A stretch of 64,000 nt of DNA, from contig CAZBHS010000002.1 of the NCBI GenBank assembly GCA_964491915.1, positions 124,001 through 188,000 on the forward strand, read 5' to 3'. The DNA comes from JAHELQ01 sp964491915. GTDB lineage: Bacteria > Acidobacteriota > Aminicenantia > UBA2199. Below, in pieces: positions 34,589 to 42,823 of this stretch. The translations under genes and the position numbers were made by a program. The notes under the pieces are model-generated. The model did no database searches. It saw only the letters and a list, made by a program, of their open reading frames with translations, and was not told the origin of the DNA. The stretch's first letter is position 1. Each line of letters starts with the position of its first letter.

Positions 34589-35691
34589 TGAGCGGAATTC
34601 TAGTTGAACAATTATCCAAAAAATTCGGCGATTTCCTGGCGGTCAACGACGTGTCATTCAAAGTGAACGAAGGCGAATTAGTGGCTTTGCTCGGGCCTAG
34701 CGGCTCAGGGAAGAGCACGATATTGAGGCTAATCGCAGGATTGGAGGAAGCAGATAGAGGCAAAGTTTTTTTAACCGGACGAGATGTGACCGGCTCGAAA
34801 ATACAGGAGCGTAACGTAGGGTTTGTATTTCAGCATTACGCCTTGTTCAAGCACATGACCGTCGAGAAAAATATCGCTTTCGGTCTCGAAATCCAAAAGC
34901 GGGACAAGCGTTTCATCCGGGCCCGGGTCGCTGAATTGCTGGAATTGGTAAAACTGAATGGATATGAGAAACATTATCCCAATCAATTGTCGGGCGGCCA
35001 GCGTCAGCGGGTGGCTTTGGCCCGCGCTCTGGCGCCGGAACCGTCGGTGCTGTTGCTGGATGAACCTTTCGGAGCATTGGATGCCAAGGTTCGAAAAAGT
35101 TTGGCCCAATGGATTCGCAATCTTCATGATCGCTTGAATGTTACCAGTGTGTTCGTCACCCATGATCAAAACGAGGCAATGGAAATCGCTGACAAAATCG
35201 TGGTTATCAACCGGGGGCAGGTCGAGCAGGTGGGCAGCGCCCGTCAAATCTATGAAACTCCACGCTCAAAGTTCGTTGCCAGCTTTGTAGGCAATGTGAA
35301 TGTAATTGAAGGGACATCTAGTGGAGGAACGATTACTGTTAATGGAATAGACCGCGCCATTGTTGCGGAAGGCGAGGATCCAGTTCCCGAGGGGGATGTG
35401 GTGTTGCTTGTCCGCCCTGAAGATATTGAACTCAGCCGGCAGAACAGCCAGCAGAATCAACTGCCTGTGAAAATTTCCAGAATCCATTACCGGGGTAATT
35501 TGTACGAGATGGAATTGGAATTCGGCGACATTCAATTGATGACAATCACACCGAAAGAATCGTTCCTTGAATCCGGCTGGCAGCAGGGAGAAACCGTGTA
35601 TGTGCGGCTTAAAAAGCACAAAATATTCGACGCCGGTCAAGGGCACCACCAGATTCGTCACATGCTCAGGCATCTGGGATATATTGAATAG
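34588..35691 (+). CDS. cysA: Sulfate ABC transporter ATP-binding protein
   Basis: The start is ATG 34588, with AAGGAG at the right distance; an ATG nine bases earlier touches the ribosome site. Walker A is GPSGSGKS, the Q-loop lies in VFQHYALFKHMT, the signature is LSGGQRQRVALARAL, and Walker B is LLLDEPFGALDAK followed by VTHDQNEAM. A C-terminal TOBE-like regulatory domain (about 235-365) follows. It powers CysT-CysW. Confidence 0.95.
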   Translation: MSGILVEQLSKKFGDFLAVNDVSFKVNEGELVALLGPSGSGKSTILRLIAGLEEADRGKVFLTGRDVTGSKIQERNVGFVFQHYALFKHMTVEKNIAFGLEIQKRDKRFIRARVAELLELVKLNGYEKHYPNQLSGGQRQRVALARALAPEPSVLLLDEPFGALDAKVRKSLAQWIRNLHDRLNVTSVFVTHDQNEAMEIADKIVVINRGQVEQVGSARQIYETPRSKFVASFVGNVNVIEGTSSGGTITVNGIDRAIVAEGEDPVPEGDVVLLVRPEDIELSRQNSQQNQLPVKISRIHYRGNLYEMELEFGDIQLMTITPKESFLESGWQQGETVYVRLKKHKIFDAGQGHHQIRHMLRHLGYIE

Positions 35692-35733
35692 TGGCGGTAT
35701 TGTAAGATTTCCACAAGTAATAATTTTTTTTTG

Positions 35734-35762
35734 TTGACTTTTTCGTTTCTTTGTTCTATTAT
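35734..35762 (+). promoter_or_regulatory. Promoter of the gntR operon
   Basis: TTGACT (35734-35739), 17 bases, and TATTAT (35757-35762), the same -10 and spacing as at 31187. The ATG at 35772 is only 9 bases after the -10, so the mRNA is probably leaderless or nearly so. Confidence 0.7.
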
Positions 35763-35763
35763 A

Positions 35764-35781
35764 GTAGTACAATGGTACAGA
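35764..35781. promoter_or_regulatory. Likely GntR operator in front of its own gene
   Basis: GTAGTA, 6 bases, then TACAGA matches the left arm and first half of the right arm of the perfect site at 31217-31234 (GTAGTA-N6-TACTAC). It lies immediately after the -10 and over the start codon, as at the transport operon. Confidence 0.5.
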
Positions 35782-36173
35782 GAGAAGATAGATTATCTAA
35801 AATAGTTATCGAGGCAAGGTCGCCGGTTCCGGTTTATGAACAGATAAAACAGGGGATCAAACTGTTAATCATGTCCGGTCAATTGCAGCCGGGAGATAAA
35901 CTGCTCCCTATCCGCGAATTGGCGGGGAAATTGAAAGTTAACGCCAATACAATCGTGAAGGTCTATTATCAATTGGATGTGGAGGGATTTATTTATTCGC
36001 AACCGGGGACCGGATATTTTGTAAGGGAAGAGCAAACCGACCGCCACCAGGAACGTCACACGTTATTCCAAAACATCACCGATGAATACCTTGCCAAAGC
36101 GACGCAATTGGGCTTCTCGATCCAACAGATGATCGAGGAACTCAACCGGCGTCTCGCGGGGGAATTAATATGA
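35772..36173 (+). CDS. GntR-family regulator, YtrA subfamily
   Basis: The start is ATG 35772; an upstream TTG at 35751 lies in the promoter. The 133 residues hold a winged-helix DNA-binding domain (about 10-80: SPVPVYEQIKQGIKLLIMSG, then LPIRELAGKLKVNANTIVKVYYQL and GTGYFV). A short C-terminal helical part follows, the size typical of YtrA-type regulators, which have no large ligand domain. Shared palindromes suggest it represses itself and the sulfate transport operon just upstream. The effector is unknown. The stop overlaps the next small ORF (ATGA). Confidence 0.9.
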   Translation: MVQREDRLSKIVIEARSPVPVYEQIKQGIKLLIMSGQLQPGDKLLPIRELAGKLKVNANTIVKVYYQLDVEGFIYSQPGTGYFVREEQTDRHQERHTLFQNITDEYLAKATQLGFSIQQMIEELNRRLAGELI

Positions 36174-36349
36174 AAAAATTATTATGGTTATTACTCTTTT
36201 TATTTGTTTTGTTTTTCACGGTTTTTCCAATTACGGAACCTTGCCCTGAAGAGCAGGATCCGGGGAAGCGCGTTTATGGGATTGATTTTTCGAACCAATT
36301 TGTTTATAGTTTTAATGTATTTAATTCTGGAAAAGGAGTTCAGCCATGA
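36170..36349 (+). CDS. 59-residue small membrane or secreted protein, coupled on both sides
   Basis: This short ORF fills the gap between gntR and the NfeD gene. Its ATG overlaps the gntR stop (ATGA at 36170) and its TGA overlaps the NfeD start (ATGA at 36346), so it is almost certainly translated. Residues 1-21 are a strong hydrophobic stretch after MKK, which could be a signal peptide or a membrane helix. The rest is about 38 polar residues with a single Cys25 (EPCPEEQDPGKR). A GGGGG run precedes the start. No family is recognised. YtrA-type regulators often control small membrane proteins, so a linked role is plausible. Confidence 0.7.
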   Translation: MKKLLWLLLFLFVLFFTVFPITEPCPEEQDPGKRVYGIDFSNQFVYSFNVFNSGKGVQP

Positions 36350-36804
36350 CATTTTCTGCTGAGATTATCTGGTTGTTGGCGGGCATCATATTAGTTTTTA
36401 CCGAGATGTTCATCCCGGGCCTGGTTATCGCCTTCTTCGGCGGCGGCGCCCTCATCGCGGCGATGACCACCTGGATCGGATTGACCGAAACCCTGGCCCC
36501 GCAATTGTTTGTTTTTATCGTCACCTCGATTTTACTACTTGTGCTTCTGAGGACCTATTTTAAAAAAATATTCTTGGGAAAATTGCAAGGCGAGGGCGAC
36601 ATTCAAAATTTTAATGTTGAAATCGGCAAGATCGTACCGGTGGTGGAATACATCGAGCCCGGAGAGGTTGGAGGAAAAGTCCGCTATCAGGGCACCAACT
36701 GGGCCGCCGTCGCCAAAGAGAAAGTCGCCCCGGGTGAGAGTGTCAAAATTATCGGTTGTGACAACATCACGTTGATTGTGGAAAAAATAAACAAGGAGGA
36801 ATAG
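36346..36804 (+). CDS. NfeD-family membrane protein
   Basis: The 152-residue protein has three or four N-terminal membrane segments (about 5-75) and a C-terminal OB-fold domain (about 88-150: GKIVPVVEYIEPGEVGGKVR, then WAAVAKEKVAPGESV). This is the short NfeD form without the ClpP-like protease domain. NfeD proteins partner with SPFH proteins in membrane microdomains; the stomatin-like gene begins three bases after the stop. AAAAGGAG lies before the start, and the ATG overlaps the small ORF upstream. Confidence 0.92.
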   Translation: MTFSAEIIWLLAGIILVFTEMFIPGLVIAFFGGGALIAAMTTWIGLTETLAPQLFVFIVTSILLLVLLRTYFKKIFLGKLQGEGDIQNFNVEIGKIVPVVEYIEPGEVGGKVRYQGTNWAAVAKEKVAPGESVKIIGCDNITLIVEKINKEE

Positions 36805-36806
36805 AT

Positions 36807-37739
36807 ATGGAAGGCATATCATTAGTTTTTATAGTACTTGCATTTTTTATAATAGTCGTCATCTTCAAGACCGCTAAAATTGTTCCCAACCAATGGGTCT
36901 TTGTGGTGGAACGTCTTGGAAAATACAATCGCACGTTGAGCGCCGGTTTTCACATTCTGATGCCGTTTCTTGATAAAGTCGCCTACAAGCATACGTTGAA
37001 GGAATCCGCCATCGATGTCCCTCCCCAAACCTGTATCACCAAAGATAACATCGGCGTCGAGATTGACGGTGTGCTCTATTTGAGGGTCGTCGATCCCATC
37101 AAGGCCAGTTATGGAATCACCAATTACATCTTCGCCATCACCCAGTTGGCCCAGACCACCATGCGTTCCGAGATCGGTAAGATCGATCTGGATGTGACAT
37201 TCGAATCCCGCGACAATATCAACGGCTCCATTGTCGCAGCGGTGGATGAAGCCTCCGATCCCTGGGGCATAAAAGTCACCCGTTATGAAATCAAAAACAT
37301 CGAAACACCCCAGAGCATTCGCGACGCCATGGAGCGGCAGATGAGGGCTGAACGGAAAAAGAGAGAAGAGATTGCCCTCTCCGAAGGCGACAAGCAGGCG
37401 AAAATCAATCGGGCTGAAGGTAACAAACAAGAAGCGGTGAAAATGTCGGAAGGTGAACGGATCAAGCGGGAAAACGAAGCCAAAGGTCAGGCAACCGCGA
37501 TTCTCGAAGTGGCCCGCGCCACTGCCGAAGGTATCCGGCAAATTGCCGTCGCCATCGAGCAACCGGGCGGCAAAGACGCGGTTAGTATGCAAATTGCCAC
37601 CGATTGGATTCAGTCCTTCGGGAAATTGGCCAAAGACACCAACTCAATGATCGTCCCCACCAATGTGGCGGATCTGGCAAGTGTCACCGGTATCCTGAAA
37701 AACGCCTATGACTTTGCCAAACCAAAAGGCGAAAAATAA
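36807..37739 (+). CDS. SPFH/Band 7 stomatin-like protein (paraslipin, QmcA-type)
   Basis: One N-terminal membrane helix (residues 4-20) is followed by an SPFH domain (about 25-180, including VPNQWVFVVERLGKYNRTL) and a charged coiled region rich in Glu, Lys and Ala (about 180-255) that drives oligomer formation. Such proteins form large membrane rings with NfeD and often regulate FtsH-type proteases. AAGGAGG precedes the ATG. It is the last gene of the gntR-small ORF-nfeD-stomatin operon and is followed by a terminator. Confidence 0.94.
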   Translation: MEGISLVFIVLAFFIIVVIFKTAKIVPNQWVFVVERLGKYNRTLSAGFHILMPFLDKVAYKHTLKESAIDVPPQTCITKDNIGVEIDGVLYLRVVDPIKASYGITNYIFAITQLAQTTMRSEIGKIDLDVTFESRDNINGSIVAAVDEASDPWGIKVTRYEIKNIETPQSIRDAMERQMRAERKKREEIALSEGDKQAKINRAEGNKQEAVKMSEGERIKRENEAKGQATAILEVARATAEGIRQIAVAIEQPGGKDAVSMQIATDWIQSFGKLAKDTNSMIVPTNVADLASVTGILKNAYDFAKPKGEK

Positions 37740-37757
37740 ACGACATTTATGACTCTT

Positions 37758-37794
37758 CGGGCGGCCGTTCAGGTCGCCCGGCTCTTTATTCTTT
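37758..37794 (+). terminator. Rho-independent terminator after the stomatin-like gene
   Basis: CGGGCGGCC, a 5-base loop and GGTCGCCCG form a 9-base-pair stem with one G-U pair, followed by a T-rich stretch (CTTTATTCTTT). Confidence 0.75.
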
Positions 37795-37859
37795 ATACCA
37801 AAAACACCTCCCAAAACTAAATCTCCCAGCGACACGTATAAATTTTCCAAGGAGTTCCA

Positions 37860-40718
37860 ATGAAGATATCAAAGGTCCATTCACCTAAAAAACTATATTC
37901 CATAGCGTTCATAGTAGTGTTTGTTTTTGTTGTAGCCGCAAGTTTGGCCCCGGCTACGGAAAAAAGGCCGCTGACGTTCACGGATATGATGAAATTCAAA
38001 GCCATTCGTGATGTTCAAATTTCAGATAATGGAGAGGTTCTGGCATACACTCTCAAGCCGGACCGGGGAAATCCAGAGGTCCTGGTAAAAAAGATAGACG
38101 AACAGGCTAAACTTGAAATAACCGGCGGCGAAAAGCCCATCGTAACGGCCGACGGCCTATGGGTAGCCGCTTCCCGGCCCGCGGATTTCCTGGCTCTCGA
38201 AAAAGACAAGAAGAAAAAGCTCAAGCCCGGCATGGTTTTACTGGATGCGAAGACGGGTGCGCAAACAGAGTTTGAACGGATTAAGAGCTTCCAATTCTCG
38301 AAAAATTCTCGATGGTTGATCTATCAACACCATCCCGAAGAGAAAAAAAAGGAAGAGGACGATAAAAAGGAATCGGATGATAAAGATAAAAAAGAGGACA
38401 AATCAAAATCCAAAAAAGAGCGCGAGATTCATCGATTTGTTCTGCGCCGCTTACCTGACGGTAAAGAGTTTAGCCTCGACTCCACCGGTTCGTTTGCCCT
38501 GGATCCCGAAGGACGATTCGTTGCTGTGGAAATAATCACTCCCGGCGAAAGCAGCGAAGCTTCTCTGTTGATTTACAGACTCGACAAAGGCTCGAAAGCG
38601 GAGAAGACCATTCTGCAGACTCGAAGCGCCTTCGAGTTGTCGAAGCTTTCCTGGAGCAAAAAGAAAAGTCGCCTGGCATTTTTATGGAGTGAAGAATCCA
38701 ATGATAAAACTCAAAAAATACCGGCTTACGAGTTGTGGGTATGGGACGGATTGAAGGGACGGCTCGCTGAAGTCACCGCTAAAGGGAGAGTGCCCGCCGG
38801 CTGGATGATTCCTCCGGAGTCCGCTCTTCAATGGGGAGACATCGTTTCGGAAGATCTGCTGTATGTGGGGCTCAAACCTGTGGACGATTATTTGTTCTAT
38901 AAGGGCAAAGCCGCATCTTCCGAATCCGGGGATGATGAGGAAGGCGACGATGGCTTCAATCTTGAAAAAATTCTAGCCGACCGCGGCGTGGATGTCTGGC
39001 ATTGGCAAGACCCCATCATCAAACCGCAAGAAAAAATAGAGTGGAAGAAAAATAAAAAGAAGACCTTCCGGGCTGTGTTTCATGTGCCCAGGCAAACGCT
39101 CGTCCCTCTGGCCGATAAAGCCATCACCGACATCCAGCCCTCACTCAACACCCGCGTAGCGTTGGCTTCGACCCGCGAACCGTATTTGGTTGAAAGCACC
39201 TGGACCCAACGGTTCAAGGATTATTATCTGGTGAGTCTAAAAAACGGGCAACGAAAAAAACTGCTGACCCGCCACCAGGGCAAAGCGCTACTCTCACCTT
39301 TGGGGAAATATTTTCTATACTTCAGCAAAGGCGATTGGACCCTGATGACAGTGGCCGACGGCAAGGCGAGGAACCTGACGGAAGCTCTCGATGCTCCCTT
39401 CGCAAATGAAGACCACGATTACCCTTCCCCCGCCCCCTCTTACGGAATCGCAGGATGGGTCGAGGACGATAGGGGAGTGTTGGTGTACGACAAATTCGAT
39501 ATCTGGTACTTCCATACCGGATCCGCGAAGGTTGAGTGCTTGACCGGCGGGAGCGGCAGGAAGAATCGAATCGGTTATCGCGTTGTCAAAACCGACCCCG
39601 AGCAAAAATTCTTCACCGCCGCTGAGACGTTGCTGCTTCGAGGCCAATCTCACAGCCGTAAAACCACCCATTTTTACAAATTGTCGCTTGCGAACCAAAA
39701 ACTCGAGCAATTGGTGGCAGGGCCGAAAAAATATCGTTTCGTAAAGAAAGCGAAAGAGGCGAATGTATATCTTTACACGAGGGAGAGCTTCACCGAATTT
39801 CCAGATATCAGGGTGACCGATGAAACCTTCGGGGACTCCAAAAAATTAACCGGCGCCAATCCCCAGATGAAAGATTTCTTATGGGGGAGCGCGGAATTGG
39901 TGGAGTGGAATAGCGCCGATGGGATTCCTCTGCAAGGGGTGGTGATGAAGCCTGACAATTTTGATCCTAAAAAGCGGTATCCTGTTCTGGTTTACTATTA
40001 CCGCCTCATCTCCCATCGTCTGTATGATTTCAATCGTCCCGTCGTCAACCACCGGCCGTGCTTCCCATTTTATACCGGTCATGATTATGTTGTCTTCCTG
40101 CCGGATATCCGCTTCAAAATAGGTTCCCCCGGATTTTCCGCCACCAAGTGTCTGGTGCCCGGTGTGCAGAAGCTCATCGATCTCGGCATCGCGGATCCGG
40201 ATGCTGTGGCGCTTCACGGCCATTCATGGAGCGGTTACCAAACAGCTTTTGTCATAACCCAAACAGATCTCTTCGCAGCCGCCATCGCCGGAGCCCCGGT
40301 TTCCAATATGACCAGCGCTTACAGCGGTATCCGCTGGGGGAGCGGACTGGCCCGGCAGTTTCAGTATGAAGTCAGTCAAAGCCGGATTGGCGGAAGTCTC
40401 TGGGAATACCCGGAGAAATATATCGAGAACTCCCCGGTCTTTTTCGCCCACCGTATCAACACGCCGCTATTGATGATGCACGGAGACGTCGATGACGCGG
40501 TGCCCTGGTATCAGAGTATCGAAATGTATCTGGCGATGCGGCGTTTGCAGAAAGATTGCATTTTTCTACAGTACAACGACGAGCCGCACCACCCAAAAAA
40601 ATATCCCAATAAACTTGACTATGCCATGAAGATGAAAGAATACCTGGATTATTACCTGAAGAAACGTACTCCGGTTCCCGAATGGATCGATAAAGGGAGT
40701 AAATACATAAAGCGTTAG
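37860..40718 (+). CDS. Secreted S9-family (prolyl oligopeptidase-like) serine peptidase
   Basis: The 952-residue protein has a signal peptide or anchor (about residues 12-32), a long beta-propeller-like middle and a C-terminal alpha/beta hydrolase domain (about 680-945). An acidic-lysine insertion (about 160-185, many EEK/DDK) interrupts the propeller. The catalytic residues are Ser in GHSWSGY, Asp in HGDVDDAVPW and His in NDEPHHPKK. Members cleave peptides, often as dipeptidyl peptidases or acylaminoacyl peptidases. AGGAG precedes the ATG. It seems to be a single-gene unit. Confidence 0.92.
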   Translation: MKISKVHSPKKLYSIAFIVVFVFVVAASLAPATEKRPLTFTDMMKFKAIRDVQISDNGEVLAYTLKPDRGNPEVLVKKIDEQAKLEITGGEKPIVTADGLWVAASRPADFLALEKDKKKKLKPGMVLLDAKTGAQTEFERIKSFQFSKNSRWLIYQHHPEEKKKEEDDKKESDDKDKKEDKSKSKKEREIHRFVLRRLPDGKEFSLDSTGSFALDPEGRFVAVEIITPGESSEASLLIYRLDKGSKAEKTILQTRSAFELSKLSWSKKKSRLAFLWSEESNDKTQKIPAYELWVWDGLKGRLAEVTAKGRVPAGWMIPPESALQWGDIVSEDLLYVGLKPVDDYLFYKGKAASSESGDDEEGDDGFNLEKILADRGVDVWHWQDPIIKPQEKIEWKKNKKKTFRAVFHVPRQTLVPLADKAITDIQPSLNTRVALASTREPYLVESTWTQRFKDYYLVSLKNGQRKKLLTRHQGKALLSPLGKYFLYFSKGDWTLMTVADGKARNLTEALDAPFANEDHDYPSPAPSYGIAGWVEDDRGVLVYDKFDIWYFHTGSAKVECLTGGSGRKNRIGYRVVKTDPEQKFFTAAETLLLRGQSHSRKTTHFYKLSLANQKLEQLVAGPKKYRFVKKAKEANVYLYTRESFTEFPDIRVTDETFGDSKKLTGANPQMKDFLWGSAELVEWNSADGIPLQGVVMKPDNFDPKKRYPVLVYYYRLISHRLYDFNRPVVNHRPCFPFYTGHDYVVFLPDIRFKIGSPGFSATKCLVPGVQKLIDLGIADPDAVALHGHSWSGYQTAFVITQTDLFAAAIAGAPVSNMTSAYSGIRWGSGLARQFQYEVSQSRIGGSLWEYPEKYIENSPVFFAHRINTPLLMMHGDVDDAVPWYQSIEMYLAMRRLQKDCIFLQYNDEPHHPKKYPNKLDYAMKMKEYLDYYLKKRTPVPEWIDKGSKYIKR

Positions 40719-40731
40719 TTGGAAGGGAAGG

Positions 40732-40772
40732 AGGGACTCTTGCCCCCGGTGCCCATTCCGGGGGCGAGCCCT
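40732..40772. other. GC-rich hairpin beyond the S9 peptidase gene
   Basis: GCCCCCGG and CCGGGGGC form the core stem around 8 bases, extended by CTC/GAG past a two-base bulge and AGGG/CCCT. No T-run follows on the plus strand (A-run instead), so it is not a classical terminator. It may protect the mRNA 3' end. Confidence 0.6.
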
Positions 40773-40937
40773 AAAAAAAGGAAGCCTTTAATGAAAATTT
40801 TCAGTCATTCCCTCTGAGGGAAAACTGTTGCTATACTATAGCAAATTGATTGCCAACATCGTTGGATTTCTCAAAACCTTAATTGGAATGCGTTTCCCCG
40901 GTTGTTTTCGTTAGGTGAATATTTTATGAACGAAATT

Positions 40938-40956
40938 GTGTAAAAAAAGTTTACAC
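40938..40956. repeat. 19-base dyad, copy 1
   Basis: GTGTAAA-N5-TTTACAC, perfect arms. First of three copies with identical arm sequence and spacer length. Confidence 0.85.
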
Positions 40957-41020
40957 TGGTTTTTTTACGAAATGGCATAATAGCTTTTAGTATCAGTGGT
41001 ATTGGATGATTTGTCAAAAA

Positions 41021-41039
41021 GTGTAAAATATTTTTACAG
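41021..41039. repeat. 19-base dyad, copy 2
   Basis: GTGTAAA-N5-TTTACAG, one mismatch in the last base of the right arm. It starts 83 bases after copy 1. Confidence 0.85.
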
Positions 41040-41091
41040 TTTGACGTTTTTTATAAAATGCTTTCTTATTGGTGCTTTTGAAGTGCTTGGA

Positions 41092-41110
41092 GTGTAAATG
41101 ATCTTTACAC
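41092..41110. repeat. 19-base dyad, copy 3
   Basis: GTGTAAA-N5-TTTACAC, perfect, and extended by an outer A/T pair to 8-base arms. It starts 71 bases after copy 2. The spacers of the three copies differ, so arms rather than the centre are conserved. Confidence 0.85.
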
Positions 41111-41151
41111 TGCCTGGATCGCAATACAAATTATTAGCGTTTCGCGATAGA

Positions 41152-41859
41152 TTAATTGATTGCTTTTAATTTTTCTATCATCCGTTTCGCTCTAGGGGCA
41201 AAAGGGCTATACATCCGCGAAAGATTATCGAACTCTCGAAGAGCGTGTTCTATCTTATTTAACCGCACCAATGCGATTGCTTTGTAATAGATCGCTTCAT
41301 CATAGTAAGACGGATTCATGGCATCGATGATAAGGTCGAACGCCGCGATGGCCTGTTCGTTCTTTTTTAGCAAAAGGTGGTTCATTCCGGTAAAAAACAA
41401 AACCTGCGGGTTATTTTTTTCTTCAATGTTTTTCAAGTAGTCGAGGGAGGCCCGGTATTTTTTGTGTGAGTAGGCTGTCATGGCCAGGGGAAAATTCGCC
41501 TCCGGTTGATTGCCGCGAATTTCGCTTTGCAGATATAGGGGGGGGGAGAAGCTTGAAATCTCTTCCAGTTTTTGATTGAGGCGATAGGAATTGAAGATAA
41601 AGATGAAGAGTGTGGCCGCAATAAAAAGCGAACCGAAGGTCAGCAAGGGGTTTCTCAACCAAAACCTGGATTTTGCTGTTGAAGCTTCCAGAAAGATTGG
41701 AACATTTTTGGTAACCAGCCGCTCGTGAGTTTGTAATTCCAGGAAGCATTCGTCGCATTCAAAATAGTGGGCTTCAAATTCTTCTACCGAGCTATCGTCG
41801 AGTGTATCAAGTAAATAATCATCAATATGCTTTTTGAATTCTTCGTGATTCATTTTCAA
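41152..41859 (-). CDS. Membrane anti-sigma factor with TPR-type periplasmic domain
   Basis: The 235 residues begin with a zinc-finger of the anti-sigma type, His31-x3-Cys35-x2-Cys38 (HYFECDEC). One membrane helix follows (about 71-90), then a C-terminal helical repeat region (about 120-235) resembling tetratricopeptide repeats (FPLAMTAYSHKKYRASLDYL; AIYYKAIALVRLNKIEHALR). It starts 6 bases after the sigma gene. It probably holds that sigma at the membrane, with the TPR part sensing an envelope partner. The exported TPR-CHAT protease encoded nearby is a candidate partner, which is inference. Confidence 0.85.
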   Translation of the reverse strand: MKMNHEEFKKHIDDYLLDTLDDSSVEEFEAHYFECDECFLELQTHERLVTKNVPIFLEASTAKSRFWLRNPLLTFGSLFIAATLFIFIFNSYRLNQKLEEISSFSPPLYLQSEIRGNQPEANFPLAMTAYSHKKYRASLDYLKNIEEKNNPQVLFFTGMNHLLLKKNEQAIAAFDLIIDAMNPSYYDEAIYYKAIALVRLNKIEHALREFDNLSRMYSPFAPRAKRMIEKLKAIN

Positions 41860-41865
41860 TTGACC

Positions 41866-42429
41866 TCATTTGTTAAATAGCTGCCGGTTCTTTTGCATCT
41901 CACTTTTTATTTTTTTTAATGCTCTCTCTTTTCGAACGCTGACATAGTGTCTGGATTTTCCAACTTTTTCCGCCACATCGCCAATAGAGTTCTCTTTGAT
42001 ATAAAATTCTTTCAAAATAATCCTATCAATTTCAGGGAGCCGTGAAATCGCCGATTGGATAAGCTCTGTGAGGCCTTCGTTCTCCAATCGTTCGGATTCC
42101 TGAAAATCAACACTGGTGTCGAATGTTTCGTTCGCCCGCTGCTGAATGTTCGACGATCTTTTTTGCTGGTAAAAAAAATTGTAGACCACCCGCTTGGCGA
42201 TACCGAAGAGGAAGGGGGCGATATAATCGTCGTTGATGATTTTGTCTTTTCCGACGCATCCAAAAAATGAGGCGAAGACCTCCTGCACCAAATCCCCGTG
42301 GCTGTCTTCTCCTTTGATACGCATCCTGAAATACAGAAACAGCCGGGAATTATATTTCCCGATCAGTTCCCGTTGGGCTTCAGGGTCGTCCGCCATGAGC
42401 TTGTTTAAAAAAGTTTTGTTATTTCCCAT
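41866..42429 (-). CDS. ECF RNA polymerase sigma factor
   Basis: Region 2 (about 20-90, with the EDSHGDLVQEVFASFFG helix) and region 4 (about 125-180, LPEIDRIILKEFYIKENSIG) are present in 187 residues. It is followed by its anti-sigma and overlaps the CARDB-like gene by 11 bases upstream. It is distinct in sequence from the ECF factor at 8672-9253. It may control the divergent CHAT gene 492 bases away, but no matching promoter pair could be proved by eye. Confidence 0.92.
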   Translation of the reverse strand: MGNNKTFLNKLMADDPEAQRELIGKYNSRLFLYFRMRIKGEDSHGDLVQEVFASFFGCVGKDKIINDDYIAPFLFGIAKRVVYNFFYQQKRSSNIQQRANETFDTSVDFQESERLENEGLTELIQSAISRLPEIDRIILKEFYIKENSIGDVAEKVGKSRHYVSVRKERALKKIKSEMQKNRQLFNK

Positions 42430-42823
42430 TGGGGCGAATGGTTTTCTCCAGGGTATTGTTGTTGTAATTGGTTTCCTCGATAATCCGTTGGGGATTGCAT
42501 ACGATTTTGATCCGCTGTTGGCCCTGGACTCTGAAGTTTGTTCTCAAAAGCACGCGCCCCTGGGGCTGAAAAAGACGGCGGTCAATGTATTTGACTTTGT
42601 ATTCCGCTCTGCGAATGTTGTTGATGTCTATGGTAACGAATGTTTTTTCCAATAATTGCGGCGATAATGTAATGGCGCTTCCGGATCGGTTTGCCAGCTT
42701 GATATGAATGAATCCATTCTCCGGAATTTCAATGTTTTCAACCAAAAAATCCACCGGAGTAGCCGCGAACGCCTGGGAACATAGCATGGAAAATACAAGT
42801 AAAAGTGTCGATAAAATTTTCAT
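42419..42823 (-). CDS. Secreted CARDB-like small protein
   Basis: A signal peptide (about 1-20, ending AFAA) is followed by one beta-sandwich-like domain of about 110 residues. The end reads CNPQRIIEETNYNNNTLEKT, the ending seen in CARDB and other cell-adhesion Ig-like domains (pattern D/E-E-x-N-x-x-N-N). It heads the operon with the ECF sigma and TPR anti-sigma, overlapping the sigma gene by 11 bases. Its function is unknown; an envelope ligand or sensor part of the sigma switch is possible. Confidence 0.65.
   Translation of the reverse strand: MKILSTLLLVFSMLCSQAFAATPVDFLVENIEIPENGFIHIKLANRSGSAITLSPQLLEKTFVTIDINNIRRAEYKVKYIDRRLFQPQGRVLLRTNFRVQGQQRIKIVCNPQRIIEETNYNNNTLEKTIRPNGK

Larger units (their letters stand above)
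40719..41151. other. 433-base non-coding region between convergent genes
   Basis: No ORF of meaningful length was found. The region is AT-rich and unusually full of symmetry: a long GC hairpin (40732-40772), a 15-base dyad TTCCCTC-T-GAGGGAA (40808-40822), a 13-base palindrome GCTATACTATAGC (40830-40842), and three copies of GTGTAAA-N5-TTTACAC. Both flanking genes end here, so these are not ordinary promoter sites for them. A small RNA or a protein-binding locus is possible. Confidence 0.6.

Noticed and set aside
40938..41110. TyrR boxes
   Set aside because: The TyrR consensus has a 6-base gap between TGTAAA and TTTACA; all three copies here have 5, and no aromatic amino-acid gene is near.
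40719..41151. Structured known ncRNA (6S, SRP or RNase P RNA)
   Set aside because: None of the conserved cores of these RNAs could be recognised; the region is mostly short palindromes.
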